The translations under genes and the position numbers were made by a program. Shown one piece after another: positions 43,771-52,016 of a stretch of 64,000 nucleotides of DNA; the first letter of the stretch is position 1; every line of letters starts with the position of its first letter. The stretch covers positions 1,736,001-1,800,000 of the forward strand of contig OZ244038.1 in NCBI GenBank assembly GCA_965215145.1, given 5' to 3'. Source of the stretch: G965215145 sp965215145. GTDB lineage: Bacteria; Bacteroidota; Rhodothermia; Rhodothermales; JANQRZ01. The notes beneath the pieces were generated by a model. It was not told the origin of the DNA. It saw only the letters and a program-made list of their open reading frames with translations, and ran no database searches.

Positions 43771-44665
43771 ACGTCAACGCCTCCACGAGTGCCGGCGTCA
43801 CGTCCGTCAGGTCGTGAATGCCGCCGAGCCGTCCGGCGCCTGCGCCCCAGGCGGCGAGGGGGACGGGGTTGCGCGTGTGGCCCTTCCCCCCGAGGTCCTC
43901 GATGTTACCGTGATCGCTGGTGACGATGAGCAGATCCCGCGCGCGGTCGAGCGCGGCGAGGAGGCCGGCGAAGAAGCGGTCGAGGGCGCGGAGGACCGCA
44001 GCGGCACGATCGGGGTTGCGGCTGTGGCCGGCCTTGTCGGTCAGGAAGTACTCGAACAGCGTGAGGTCGGCGCGGCGGGCGAGACGAGCCAGCCGCGCCC
44101 CGGCTTCCTCCTCCGAGATCACCGGCACCTCGATGCCGAGCCGCTCGGGCCAGGAGGCGCCGGTGAGGTCGGCGGCGAGGGCGTCGCCGCGGCGGAGGTC
44201 GGCCTCGCGGCGGAGGGGGACGCCGGCCTCGGCGCAGCAGAGCGTCGTCACCGTCCACCGCGCTCGCTCCGGCCCCCGCTCCGCGACGAGCCGGAAGAAC
44301 CGGTCGGGGTAGGCGTTCATGAACTGCCCGCGACACCCGGCCTCGGCGAGCTGGCGAAAGATGTTCTTCTCCGCGATGATCGGCTTCGACGCCGAGTGGG
44401 GGAACGGCCCCCAGTGCCGCCCGGCGGCCTCGGCGCAGTTGACGCCGGTGAACAGCGTGGCCTGCCCCGTCCCGCTCTGAGGCAGCCCCTCCACGCCGAG
44501 CGTCGCGTCGAGGGGAACGAACAGCCGGCCCGGCTCGCGCACCGGCGCGGCGTCGAGCGTCCATCGCTGCCCGCCCGCCAGCCGCTCGAAGGCCGGAAGG
44601 TCGAGCGTGGCGAGGGGGTTCGCCTCCGGCTCCGCCGGTCCCAGGCCAACGCCGTCGAGGAACAC
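43766..44665 (-). CDS. Phosphoglycerate-mutase-like alkaline-phosphatase-superfamily enzyme
   Basis: 299 residues from the GTG. FLDGVGLG at the N-terminus holds the first metal ligand. Further superfamily features are SGTGQATLFTG with the phosphoryl-accepting Ser/Thr, YFLTDKAGHS and IVTSDHGNIEDL with the later metal ligands. These match cofactor-independent phosphoglycerate mutase relatives and phosphopentomutase-like enzymes, but the length is shorter than true iPGM (~510). The conserved R-R-I-V-F upstream of the GTG is encoded without any ATG, GTG or TTG, so the start is unusual. The stop lies inside a palindrome. Substrate unknown. Confidence 0.75.
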   Translation of the reverse strand: MFLDGVGLGPAEPEANPLATLDLPAFERLAGGQRWTLDAAPVREPGRLFVPLDATLGVEGLPQSGTGQATLFTGVNCAEAAGRHWGPFPHSASKPIIAEKNIFRQLAEAGCRGQFMNAYPDRFFRLVAERGPERARWTVTTLCCAEAGVPLRREADLRRGDALAADLTGASWPERLGIEVPVISEEEAGARLARLARRADLTLFEYFLTDKAGHSRNPDRAAAVLRALDRFFAGLLAALDRARDLLIVTSDHGNIEDLGGKGHTRNPVPLAAWGAGAGRLGGIHDLTDVTPALVEALTS

Positions 44666-44749
44666 AAAGACGATGCGGCGAGGGGAGGGGGGTGGACGGT
44701 CGATGGCGAGTGGTGGATCGTGGGGAGGCAGGGTCTCCTTCGTAGCAAT

Positions 44750-45634
44750 TCAGCCTTCGACGGCGGCCAGCACCCAGTCGAGGTCGAGGGGGCGGTCGAG
44801 GCGGTGGACGCGCTCGGGCAGCGGTGGGCCGGCCTCCGTGTCGGCGCCGAAGGCGGGGCGGTCGTGCGCCAGCGCCCACGTTAGTGCTCGCCGCTCCGGT
44901 GCGTCTTCCGGCGCTCCGAACAGGGCCACGGCCCGCGCCAGCGCCGCCGTCACCCGCGCCCGCTCGTGGTCGTCGTGCGCGAACGGGCCGTGCTCGACGG
45001 GGAACGGGGAGAGGAGCAGCCCGCCCGCCTTCACAGCCGCGCTCGCCGCCGGGCGCATCGGGCCGGGCACGCGCGCCAGCCCCGCGCTCGCCACCAGTAC
45101 CGCCGCCCGGCCAGCGCCCACGGCGAGCTTGGCGACGACGGTGTCGAACCCGTGCTGGAGCCCGACCGCGGGGACGACCTCCCGCTCCAGGAGCCGACGG
45201 ACCAACGCCTGCGCCGTCTCGAACGCCGGCCCGTCGAGCGGCGGCCGGGCCAGGAGGGCGACGGCAGGCCGCGTCAGCACGGCCGTGTCGCCGAAGGCGT
45301 AGAGCACGACGGGCCGGTCCGAGCGGTCGAGGTCGGCGAGGCCCGCGGGCCAGTGGGGGTGGTGCTGCGTCAGCGCGGCGATGCGGCGATCGGCCATCCG
45401 CCCCAACGTCTCCTCGGCTTCTCCAATCCGGTCCGCCATCGCGTCCTCGAACAGCGTACTCACCAGCGCCTCCGCCTTTGGCGTGCCCTTGAGCCGGAGG
45501 AGCACCTGCTCGCGGGGCGTGGCGCGGAGGGCGTCGAGCGTCGGGAACCGCTCGACGAGCCGGCCGGCCGTGACGCGTCCGACGCCGTCGAGGCGGAGGA
45601 GAGCGAGGGCGAGGGTGGCGCTGGCGTCGGGCAT
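44750..45634 (-). CDS. Divergent DprA-like protein (degenerate Rossmann motifs)
   Basis: 294 residues. The N-terminal helix-hairpin-helix (LRLDGVGRVTAGRLVERF) and the lead-in HHPHWPAGLADLDRSDRPVVLYAFGD match DprA/Smf, the protein that loads RecA on incoming DNA. The Rossmann part keeps the layout (VPAVGLQHGFDTVVAKLAVGAG, GGLLLSPFPV) but lacks the usual G-S-R near the start and the Arg-Asn-Arg motif. In its place is DDHERARVTAALARA. It is therefore a DprA relative, perhaps no longer a DNA-loader. Same strand as the phosphoglycerate-mutase-like gene downstream. Confidence 0.65.
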   Translation of the reverse strand: MPDASATLALALLRLDGVGRVTAGRLVERFPTLDALRATPREQVLLRLKGTPKAEALVSTLFEDAMADRIGEAEETLGRMADRRIAALTQHHPHWPAGLADLDRSDRPVVLYAFGDTAVLTRPAVALLARPPLDGPAFETAQALVRRLLEREVVPAVGLQHGFDTVVAKLAVGAGRAAVLVASAGLARVPGPMRPAASAAVKAGGLLLSPFPVEHGPFAHDDHERARVTAALARAVALFGAPEDAPERRALTWALAHDRPAFGADTEAGPPLPERVHRLDRPLDLDWVLAAVEG

Positions 45635-45780
45635 GGGGAGATGGGCGAGCCCTAAGATCCGACACGGGTGCGGAAGGCGCGCAGAGGCGGGACGGGTTTA
45701 GACCAACGACGGGGCGAGCGATAACGAGGAGAGCGGGCGTCCGTCCACCGCTCCGACCTCCACCACCGACCGCGCCGAGC

Positions 45781-46296
45781 ATGTCTCTCCCTCCGTACGA
45801 CCCGACCCTCGACGACGCGGCCACCTCGGCCGGCGGAGGCGACGGCGCCCCGACCGACCCCGCCGCTGCAGGCGACGATGCCGTTTGGGTCAGCTTCGAC
45901 CGGGGCTCGAAAACGGGCGCTCGGGTGCTGGTCGTCGAGAGCGACGACGCGGCGCGGTACTACCTCTCGGAGATGCTCGACGGCCCGTACCGTGTGGAGG
46001 CGGTCGGCGACCAGCAGGCGGCGCTGGAGCGGCTCACCCGGTACGCCTTCGACGCGCTCGTCGTCGGCGTCCACCTGGACCACGGAGGGCGGGGGCTCGA
46101 CCTGCTCCGCATCGCGCGGACGCTGCCGGGGTACCACCACGTCCCCGCCATCGCCGTGGCGGCGCACGGCCTCCCGGCCGAGCGCGAGGAGCTGCTCGCG
46201 TCCGGCTTCGACGGGTACGTCCGCGCGCAGGGCGCGGCGAGCGAGCTCCTCGGAGCGCTGGTGACGGTGCGGCCCCCGGGCGATCTCGGGGGATAG
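45781..46296 (+). CDS. Pseudo-receiver domain protein
   Basis: 171 residues. After a disordered 45-residue N-terminus comes a response-regulator receiver fold (RVLVVESDDAARYYLSEML...YRVEAV). The phospho-accepting Asp position is Gly96 (DALVVGVHL). The conserved Thr/Ser is replaced by Ala (AIAVAAHG), and the Lys by Arg/Ala (GYVRAQG). It therefore cannot be phosphorylated in the usual way and probably works as a protein-interaction module. No output domain. It diverges from the DprA-like gene and precedes patatin on the same strand. Confidence 0.78.
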   Translation: MSLPPYDPTLDDAATSAGGGDGAPTDPAAAGDDAVWVSFDRGSKTGARVLVVESDDAARYYLSEMLDGPYRVEAVGDQQAALERLTRYAFDALVVGVHLDHGGRGLDLLRIARTLPGYHHVPAIAVAAHGLPAEREELLASGFDGYVRAQGAASELLGALVTVRPPGDLGG

Positions 46297-46360
46297 CCGG
46301 CAGCCCCCGCGCCTCGGCCGCCGCGGAGCCCTAGCTTCCTCCACCCCGGAAGCCGCGCCC

Positions 46361-47521
46361 GTGACCGACTCTGCCCCCCACTCCGACGTCCCCCGAACGG
46401 CCCTCGTCATGAGCGGCGGCGGCGCGCGCGGGGCCTACCAGGTGGGCGTCTTGCGGGCGGTCGTGCGGCGCTGGCCCGCGTTCCAGCCCTCCGTCATCAC
46501 AGGCGTATCGGCCGGCGCCATCAACGCGGTCGTGCTCGCGGCGCGGCCGGGCTCGTTCGGCGAGGCCGTCGGGGGGCTGAGCCGGCTCTGGGGCGGCCTC
46601 ACCACCGAGGACGTGTTCCGCTCCGACGCGCCGAGCCTGACGCGGATCGCGGGGTTGTGGACGCGGCGGATCTTCTCCGGCGGGAAGGGCGGGCGGCGGA
46701 CCCGCGGGATGCTCGACACCGACCCGCTCCGGCGCCTCCTCCGCCGCGCCCTCGACCCCAACGGCGACGGCGTCGAGGGGATCTCGGCGAACGTCCGCGC
46801 CGGCCGCCTCAGCGCCTTCGGCATCACGGCGACGGACTACGCCACGGGCCGCTCGGTGACGTGGGTCGAGGGGCACGACGGCGGGGGCTGGGACCTCCCG
46901 AAGCGGCGGAGCATCCGCACCCGCATCGGCGTCGAGCACGTGATGGCGTCGGCGGCGCTGCCGCTCGTGTTCCCGGCCGTCCGCGTCGGGCCGGCGTGGT
47001 ACGGCGACGGCGGCATCCGCCAGACGGCTCCGCTCTCGCCGGCCCTCCACCTCGGCGCGGCGCGGCTCCTCGCCGTCAGCACCCGGTACGCCCGGACGGC
47101 CCGCGAGGCCGCCGTCCCCGCCACCGACGCCTACCCCCCGCCGGCCCAGATCGTCGGCGTCCTCATGAACGCCGTCTTCCTCGACTCCCTCGACCAGGAC
47201 GCCACCACGCTCCGCCGGATCTCGGAGCTCACCGAGCGCCTCCCCGTCGGCCAGCGCGAGGGGCTCCGCCCCGTGGACCTCCTCATCCTCCGCCCCTCCG
47301 AGGACCTCGGCCGCCTCGCCGCCGACTACGAGCCGACGCTGCCGCGCCCGTTCCGCTTCCTCATGCGCGGCCTCGGCACGCGCGAGACCCGGAGCCCGGA
47401 CTGGCTCTCGATGCTCCTCTTCGAGCCGGCCTACCTCGAACGCCTCATGGCGATCGGCGAGCGCGACGCGGAGGCGCGGCTGGACGAGATCGGCGGCTTC
47501 CTGGGGCTTGCGGACCGGTAG
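46361..47521 (+). CDS. Patatin-like phospholipase
   Basis: 386 residues. The patatin core is complete: oxyanion loop SGGGARGAYQVG (18-29), nucleophile elbow GVSAG with Ser50, and the partner Asp in YGDGGIR (Asp216). The dyad Ser-Asp hydrolyses acyl esters of membrane lipids. No signal peptide, so it is cytosolic or membrane-peripheral. It starts with GTG, 64 bases after the pseudo-receiver gene, with which it may be cotranscribed. The C-terminal ~110 residues carry no recognised domain. Confidence 0.88.
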   Translation: MTDSAPHSDVPRTALVMSGGGARGAYQVGVLRAVVRRWPAFQPSVITGVSAGAINAVVLAARPGSFGEAVGGLSRLWGGLTTEDVFRSDAPSLTRIAGLWTRRIFSGGKGGRRTRGMLDTDPLRRLLRRALDPNGDGVEGISANVRAGRLSAFGITATDYATGRSVTWVEGHDGGGWDLPKRRSIRTRIGVEHVMASAALPLVFPAVRVGPAWYGDGGIRQTAPLSPALHLGAARLLAVSTRYARTAREAAVPATDAYPPPAQIVGVLMNAVFLDSLDQDATTLRRISELTERLPVGQREGLRPVDLLILRPSEDLGRLAADYEPTLPRPFRFLMRGLGTRETRSPDWLSMLLFEPAYLERLMAIGERDAEARLDEIGGFLGLADR

Positions 47522-47543
47522 GCCGGTTCCAGCGCCGCCCTCG

Positions 47544-48155
47544 TCAGCTCCTGCGCGTGCGGCTCCTCGGCCCGCCGGGCCGCCGGAGGCGGAGCGGACG
47601 GGGCTCCATGACGGGGAGCGTGCTCAGCGAGGGGTAGAGCGTCGTCAGGTCCATGAGCTGCCACGGACGGCCCTCGACGCAGATAGGCACGCCGTGCGCC
47701 TCGGCGTACTCGACGAGGCGGTGGCTCAGCAGAGTGTAACCGGCGAACGCCACCGGCACATCGAAGACCGGGGCGGGGCGCCGGCCGCTGGGCCGGCCCG
47801 CGACGCGCACGGCCCGGTCGGTGACGTCGACGCGCTCGACGTCGGCCCAGGGCAGCTCGATCCTCCGCTGCGCGTAGTCGTAGCCGACGGCCCGGTGCAC
47901 CGAGAGCTCGACGCGCCACACCACCCGCCGCCGCCGGAGGAGCTGGCGGGAGACGATCAGCAGGAGCGCGGCCCCCAGCCCGATGACGCCGCCGGCGACG
48001 AGGGGAGGGGAGGGGAGGAGGAACGCGAGCAGCGGCGCCAGCCCTACGACGCCCGCGAGCCCGACCGCCGCGAGGACTACGAGCCGGCCGACCCCCTGCC
48101 GCGTCAGCACGCGGACCCGCTCGTCGTCGTAGACCTCGTACCAGTGGTGGGGCAT
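47544..48155 (-). CDS. Two-helix membrane protein of unknown function
   Basis: 203 residues. Two membrane segments at about 22-45 and 50-68 are followed by a basic stretch (RQLLRRRRVVW). A C-terminal region of about 130 residues is beta-rich (RRIELPWADVERVDVTDRAVRV), which would fit a PH-like domain behind a membrane hairpin. Family not recognised beyond that. It is convergent with patatin (22-base gap) and its own start faces a ~115-base gap that is not obviously structured. Confidence 0.6.
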   Translation of the reverse strand: MPHHWYEVYDDERVRVLTRQGVGRLVVLAAVGLAGVVGLAPLLAFLLPSPPLVAGGVIGLGAALLLIVSRQLLRRRRVVWRVELSVHRAVGYDYAQRRIELPWADVERVDVTDRAVRVAGRPSGRRPAPVFDVPVAFAGYTLLSHRLVEYAEAHGVPICVEGRPWQLMDLTTLYPSLSTLPVMEPRPLRLRRPGGPRSRTRRS

Positions 48156-48270
48156 GGCTCGCTCGGCTGGGCTACTTAGATAGCGCCGAGGGGCCGAAGG
48201 TTTCGGCGGAGCGGGCGTTGTGACCCTTCTGCGACAGAGAAGAGGAATCTACCCGTAGTGTAAACTGGGG

Positions 48271-49293
48271 TTACCCCGATAAAATAACCTCCTGCAATAC
48301 CGAGGCGGCCTGCTCCACGCCGGCGTCGGAGACGTCGCGGTGGGTGGTGAGGCGCACGGTCGTCGGGCCGAAGGCGACGAGGCGGACGCCCCTCTCCTCC
48401 AGCTCCGCCACCACCGCCTCGGCCCCGGCGCCCACCGTCTCGGCGATCACGATGTTGGTCTCGACCGCGGCGGGGTCCACGTCGAAGGCGGGCGAGGCGG
48501 CCATCGCCTCGGCGAGCCGCCGCGCGCGGCGGTGGTCGTCGGCGAGGGCCGCGCGGTGCTCCAGCGCGAGGAGCCCGGCGGCGGCGAGCACGCCCACCTG
48601 CCGCATCCCCCCGCCGAGCAGCTTCCGGTAGCGCCGCGCCAGGGCCATCGCCTCCGAGCCCCCCGCCAGCACCGAGCCGACGGGGGCGCCGAGCCCCTTC
48701 GAGAGGCACACGCTCACCGTGTCGAACGGGGACGCCAGCTCGCGTGCGGGCCGGCCCACGGCGACGGCCGCGTTCCACAGCCGCGCCCCGTCGAGGTGGA
48801 GGCGGAGGCCATGCTCGCGCGCCACCTCCGCGACGGCCTCGGCCATCTCCTGCGGGTAGACGACCCCGCCGGCCTTGTTGACGGTGTTTTCGAGGCAGAC
48901 GAGCTGGGTCCGGGGCTCCCAGTCGTAGCGCCCCCGGACGGCCGCGGCGACGGCCTCGGGCGTGAGCACGCCGCGCGGATCCTCGATGGGGCGGAGCTGC
49001 ACGCCGGAGATCAGCGCGGGGGCGCCGCTCTCGTAGTGGTAGATGTGGCTCCGCTCGGCCAGCACCACCTCGTCCCCCGGCCGGGTGTGGAGCTTGATGG
49101 CGAGCTGGTTGCCCATCACCCCGCTCGGCACGAACAGCGCGGCCTCCTTCCCCAGCAACTCGGCCACCCGTTCTTCGAGCCGCCGCACCGTCGGGTCCTC
49201 CCCGAACACGTCGTCGCCGACCTCGGCCTCAGCCATCGCCCGTCGCATGGGCGGCGTCGGCTTGGTGACGGTGTCGCTGCGGAGGTCGATCAT
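48271..49293 (-). CDS. ltaE: Low-specificity L-threonine aldolase (PLP enzyme)
   Basis: 340 residues. The enzyme begins MIDLRSDTVTKPTPPMRRAM, the standard threonine-aldolase start. It then has GDDVFGEDPTV, LFVPSGVMGNQ, HLDGARLWNAAVA and the PLP-binding lysine in VCLSKGLGAPVGS. It cleaves threonine or allo-threonine to glycine and acetaldehyde in the cytosol. The ATG at 49293 is chosen for that match, although an open frame extends upstream. It lies 26 bases from mtgA on the same strand. Confidence 0.92.
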   Translation of the reverse strand: MIDLRSDTVTKPTPPMRRAMAEAEVGDDVFGEDPTVRRLEERVAELLGKEAALFVPSGVMGNQLAIKLHTRPGDEVVLAERSHIYHYESGAPALISGVQLRPIEDPRGVLTPEAVAAAVRGRYDWEPRTQLVCLENTVNKAGGVVYPQEMAEAVAEVAREHGLRLHLDGARLWNAAVAVGRPARELASPFDTVSVCLSKGLGAPVGSVLAGGSEAMALARRYRKLLGGGMRQVGVLAAAGLLALEHRAALADDHRRARRLAEAMAASPAFDVDPAAVETNIVIAETVGAGAEAVVAELEERGVRLVAFGPTTVRLTTHRDVSDAGVEQAASVLQEVILSG

Positions 49294-49319
49294 CGGCGTT
49301 CCGATCGGGCGGGTCCTGC

Positions 49320-50042
49320 TCACCACCCCATCTGCCACATCCGCTGGAGGATGCTGCTGCTGTAGGAGCGGACGGTGTCGGGGGTCCGGGAGCGCGGGGC
49401 GGGGAGGAGGGCGGCCAGCCGCGCGGCCTGCTCGCGCGAGAGGCTCGCGGCGGACGTGCCGTAGTGGTGCTCGGCCGCCGCCTCGATCCCGTACACGCCC
49501 GGCCCCCACTCGACGGCGTTGAGGTAGAGCTCGAGGATGCGCTCCTTAGGGAGCACCCATTCTGCGAGGTACGTGAGCGGGACTTCGAGCCCTTTGCGAA
49601 CGTACGAGCGATGGGTCGTCAGGAAGAGGTTCTTGACGAGCTGCTGCGTGATCGTGCTCGCCCCGCGCGGGGGGCGGCCCGTGCGCGCGGCGTCGGCGCG
49701 GGCCTTCTCGAGCTCCTCCCAGTCGATCCCCCCGTGCTCGTAGAACCGCGTGTCCTCGGCGGCCACGGCGGCGTGCTCCATGTGGTCGGAGATGTCCTCC
49801 AGGCCCTTCCAGTCGCGGCGGAAGTCGTAGTCCCCCTCCTCGAACGCCGCCTCGACGGCGCGCTGGACCTGCACGGTGGTGACGGGCGGGGGGACCCAGC
49901 GGTACAGGACGAGCAGCACCGCGCAGACGCCGAGGAACCCGACGAGCAGCAGCACGGGCCACACGAGGAGCCAGCGGACAAGGCGCCGCCCGAGCGAGCG
50001 CTTCTCCTTCGCAAGTGGCCCGGACGTCGCCACGGCGGTCAC
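49320..50042 (-). CDS. mtgA: Monofunctional biosynthetic peptidoglycan glycosyltransferase
   Basis: 240 residues. One N-terminal membrane segment (about 22-47) is followed by a GT51 domain: catalytic Glu96 in AAEDTRFYEHGG, then GASTITQQLVKNLFL and ERILELYLNAVEWG. It polymerises lipid II into glycan chains on the outer face of the inner membrane. It lacks the transpeptidase domain of bifunctional PBPs. The GTG start follows the greA stop without a gap, so the two genes are cotranscribed. Confidence 0.92.
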   Translation of the reverse strand: MTAVATSGPLAKEKRSLGRRLVRWLLVWPVLLLVGFLGVCAVLLVLYRWVPPPVTTVQVQRAVEAAFEEGDYDFRRDWKGLEDISDHMEHAAVAAEDTRFYEHGGIDWEELEKARADAARTGRPPRGASTITQQLVKNLFLTTHRSYVRKGLEVPLTYLAEWVLPKERILELYLNAVEWGPGVYGIEAAAEHHYGTSAASLSREQAARLAALLPAPRSRTPDTVRSYSSSILQRMWQMGW

Positions 50043-50516
50043 TTAGCGGGTGATCTCGAGGATCTCGAGCTGCACCTTCCCCGCCGGCACCCGGATCTCG
50101 ATCACGTCCCCGACCTCGTGCCCGAGGAGCCCCTTCCCGACGGGGCTCTTGACGGAGATCTTGCCGGCCCCCATGTCCGCCTCCTCCGGCGCGACGAGGG
50201 TGTAGGTCGCCTCCTTCTTGGCCTTCTTGTTCTTGACGCGGACGGTGGAGAGGATGAACACCTTCGAGGTGTCGATCTGGCTCTCGTCCACGAGGCGGGC
50301 GTTGGCGATGGTGTCCTCGAGCTTGGCGATGCGGGCCTCGTGGTGGCCCTGCGCCTCCTTCGCCGCGTCGTACTCCGCGTTCTCCGAGAGGTCGCCCTGC
50401 GCGCGCGCCTCGGCGATGTCCTGCGCGATCCGCTGCCGGCCCTCCGTCTTGGCGAGGCGGAGCTCCTCGCGCAGCTTGTCGAGGGCCTCCTGCGTCAGGT
50501 ATACGGCTTCGCTCAT
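50043..50516 (-). CDS. greA: Transcription elongation factor GreA
   Basis: 157 residues, the normal length. The N-terminal coiled-coil finger (LDKLREELRLAKTEGRQRI, with acidic tip QGDLSENAEYDAAKEAQ) and the C-terminal FKBP-like domain (ISVKSPVGKGLLGHEVGD) are both clear. It rescues backtracked RNA polymerase by stimulating transcript cleavage. The ATG at 50516 is chosen because earlier codons are antisense to other DNA and lack the family match. Coupled to mtgA downstream. Confidence 0.94.
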   Translation of the reverse strand: MSEAVYLTQEALDKLREELRLAKTEGRQRIAQDIAEARAQGDLSENAEYDAAKEAQGHHEARIAKLEDTIANARLVDESQIDTSKVFILSTVRVKNKKAKKEATYTLVAPEEADMGAGKISVKSPVGKGLLGHEVGDVIEIRVPAGKVQLEILEITR

Positions 50517-50656
50517 GGGCGGTCGTCCGGTGATGGTGGGGGCTCGGCGTCCCCGGCCAAAAACAAAAAGAGCGCCGCGCTCCGTGGGGAGGCGGCGACG
50601 GCGGGAATATACCACCGTGCGTAGCCGTGCCTCAAGCGAAGAGGCGGTGGGGGCCG

Positions 50657-51283
50657 CTACCAGCCGCTCCGGCGGGCGGGGGCCGGCGGGAGCGGCGGGG
50701 GGGTGGCCGCCGGCTTCGGGGGCAGCGGCGTGACGACCGCGCGCTCGGCCAGCGCAGGAGGCGCGGCGCGCTCGGGGAGGACGCGCCGGGCCATCCAGTA
50801 CGTCCGGGCGTAGAAGCCGGCGAGCCGGTCCGTGGTGACGCCGCGGCGGGAGGAGGCGTGGAGGAACCGCTCGCCGCCGAGCCAGATGCCGACGTGGCGC
50901 CGGTTGCGCCCTGTGAGGAAAAACACCAGGTCGCCCACCCGGAGGTCCTTGCGCGCGACGGGCTTCCCCTCGCGCGACTGCGTCCGCGTCGTCCGGGTCA
51001 GCCCGAGCCCGAACGCCTCGGCGAACGCCGCCTGCACGAACGCCGAGCAGTCGATCCCGCCCCGGTCGGTCCCGCCGAAGCGGTACGGCGTCCCGCGCCA
51101 CCGCGCCTCGACCTCCGCGAACCGCCCGGCCACGGCCGCCTCTTCCGCCGTCGAGACGGCTGGGGGCGGCGCGGCCGTTCGGGGGCTGGCGGCGCACCCG
51201 CTCAGCGCCGCGAGAGCGACGAGCAGCGCGCCGATGCGCGAGGCCGGGTGGGGGTGGAACGGAGCGGTTCGGAACGGCGGCAT
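50657..51283 (-). CDS. NlpC/P60 (C40) cell-wall endopeptidase lipoprotein
   Basis: 208 residues. The lipobox LAALSGC places the lipid on Cys30. The NlpC/P60 domain has catalytic Cys79 in GIDCSAFVQ and His130 in RRHVGIW, with a further His142 in FLHASS. RVGDLVFF is a typical block. These enzymes cut peptide stems of peptidoglycan. The C-terminus is proline-rich (PLPPKPAATPPPLPPAPA). The ATG at 51283 fits the lipoprotein signal; upstream codons do not. It is divergent from the bacilliredoxin gene. Confidence 0.9.
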   Translation of the reverse strand: MPPFRTAPFHPHPASRIGALLVALAALSGCAASPRTAAPPPAVSTAEEAAVAGRFAEVEARWRGTPYRFGGTDRGGIDCSAFVQAAFAEAFGLGLTRTTRTQSREGKPVARKDLRVGDLVFFLTGRNRRHVGIWLGGERFLHASSRRGVTTDRLAGFYARTYWMARRVLPERAAPPALAERAVVTPLPPKPAATPPPLPPAPARRSGW

Positions 51284-51473
51284 GGCGTGGCGGTCGGTGG
51301 CGGCCGTGGGGACAAAGCTAGGTGCGGTGGGGCGGATTCTCCCAATGCGCGCGGAAATCGGCCCTGGGGCGGCGTTTGGGACGGGAACACACCCCCGTCG
51401 GGGGGATTCACCGAGGGCGGGCGCACAAGGACTCCACCACCCGCACCGCCCCCAGCCCCGAACCCCCGTTGCC

Positions 51474-51995
51474 ATGCCCTATCCCGAGCCGCTCGTCGCC
51501 CCCATGCGTCAGGAGCTCACCCGCCTCGGCGTCGAGGAGCTCACCGACGCCGACGCCGTCGAGCGCACGATGGCCGAGGCCGAGACGGGGACGACCCTCG
51601 CCGTCGTGAACTCCGTCTGCGGGTGCGCCGCCGCTAACGCCCGCCCCGCCGTGGCGATGGCGAAGGGCCACGCCACCCAGCCCGACCGCTACGTCACGGT
51701 CTTCGCCGGGCAGGACTTGGAGGCCACGGCCCGCCTCCGCGAGCACCTCCACGGCATCCCCCCGTCGAGCCCGTTCATGGCGCTCCTCAAGGACGGCGAC
51801 CCGGTGTTCGTGCTGGAGCGCCGCCACATCGAGGGCCGCACCGCCAGCGCCATCGCGCAGGACCTCGTCGGCGCCTTCGACCGGTTCTGCGGCGAGGATG
51901 CCCCCGCGGGCGATGGCGCGCCCGAGCGCCCCGAGGTGGCGCCGCGCCCGAGCACGTCGGACGACCTCCCGAGCACGTTCCGCTCGATCCTGTAG
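51474..51995 (+). CDS. BrxA/BrxB-family bacilliredoxin
   Basis: 173 residues. The family active site C-G-C is at 49-51 (VVNSVCGCAAANARP), followed by ATQPDRYVTVFAGQDLEATARLR and IPPSSPFMALLKDG. Bacilliredoxins remove bacillithiol from oxidised proteins in Gram-positives. In Bacteroidota relatives the thiol partner may differ. About 30 residues at the C-terminus are disordered and Pro-rich. The ATG at 51474 matches the family start MPYPEPLVAPMR. Confidence 0.9.
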   Translation: MPYPEPLVAPMRQELTRLGVEELTDADAVERTMAEAETGTTLAVVNSVCGCAAANARPAVAMAKGHATQPDRYVTVFAGQDLEATARLREHLHGIPPSSPFMALLKDGDPVFVLERRHIEGRTASAIAQDLVGAFDRFCGEDAPAGDGAPERPEVAPRPSTSDDLPSTFRSIL

Positions 51996-52016
51996 GCACC
52001 GCTGTAGCGTGGCCCC

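Noticed and set aside
48267..48277. GGGGTTACCCC hairpin as terminator of the threonine aldolase gene
   Set aside because: Only a 4-bp stem with no loop space worth the name, overlapping the stop codon. Too weak to claim.
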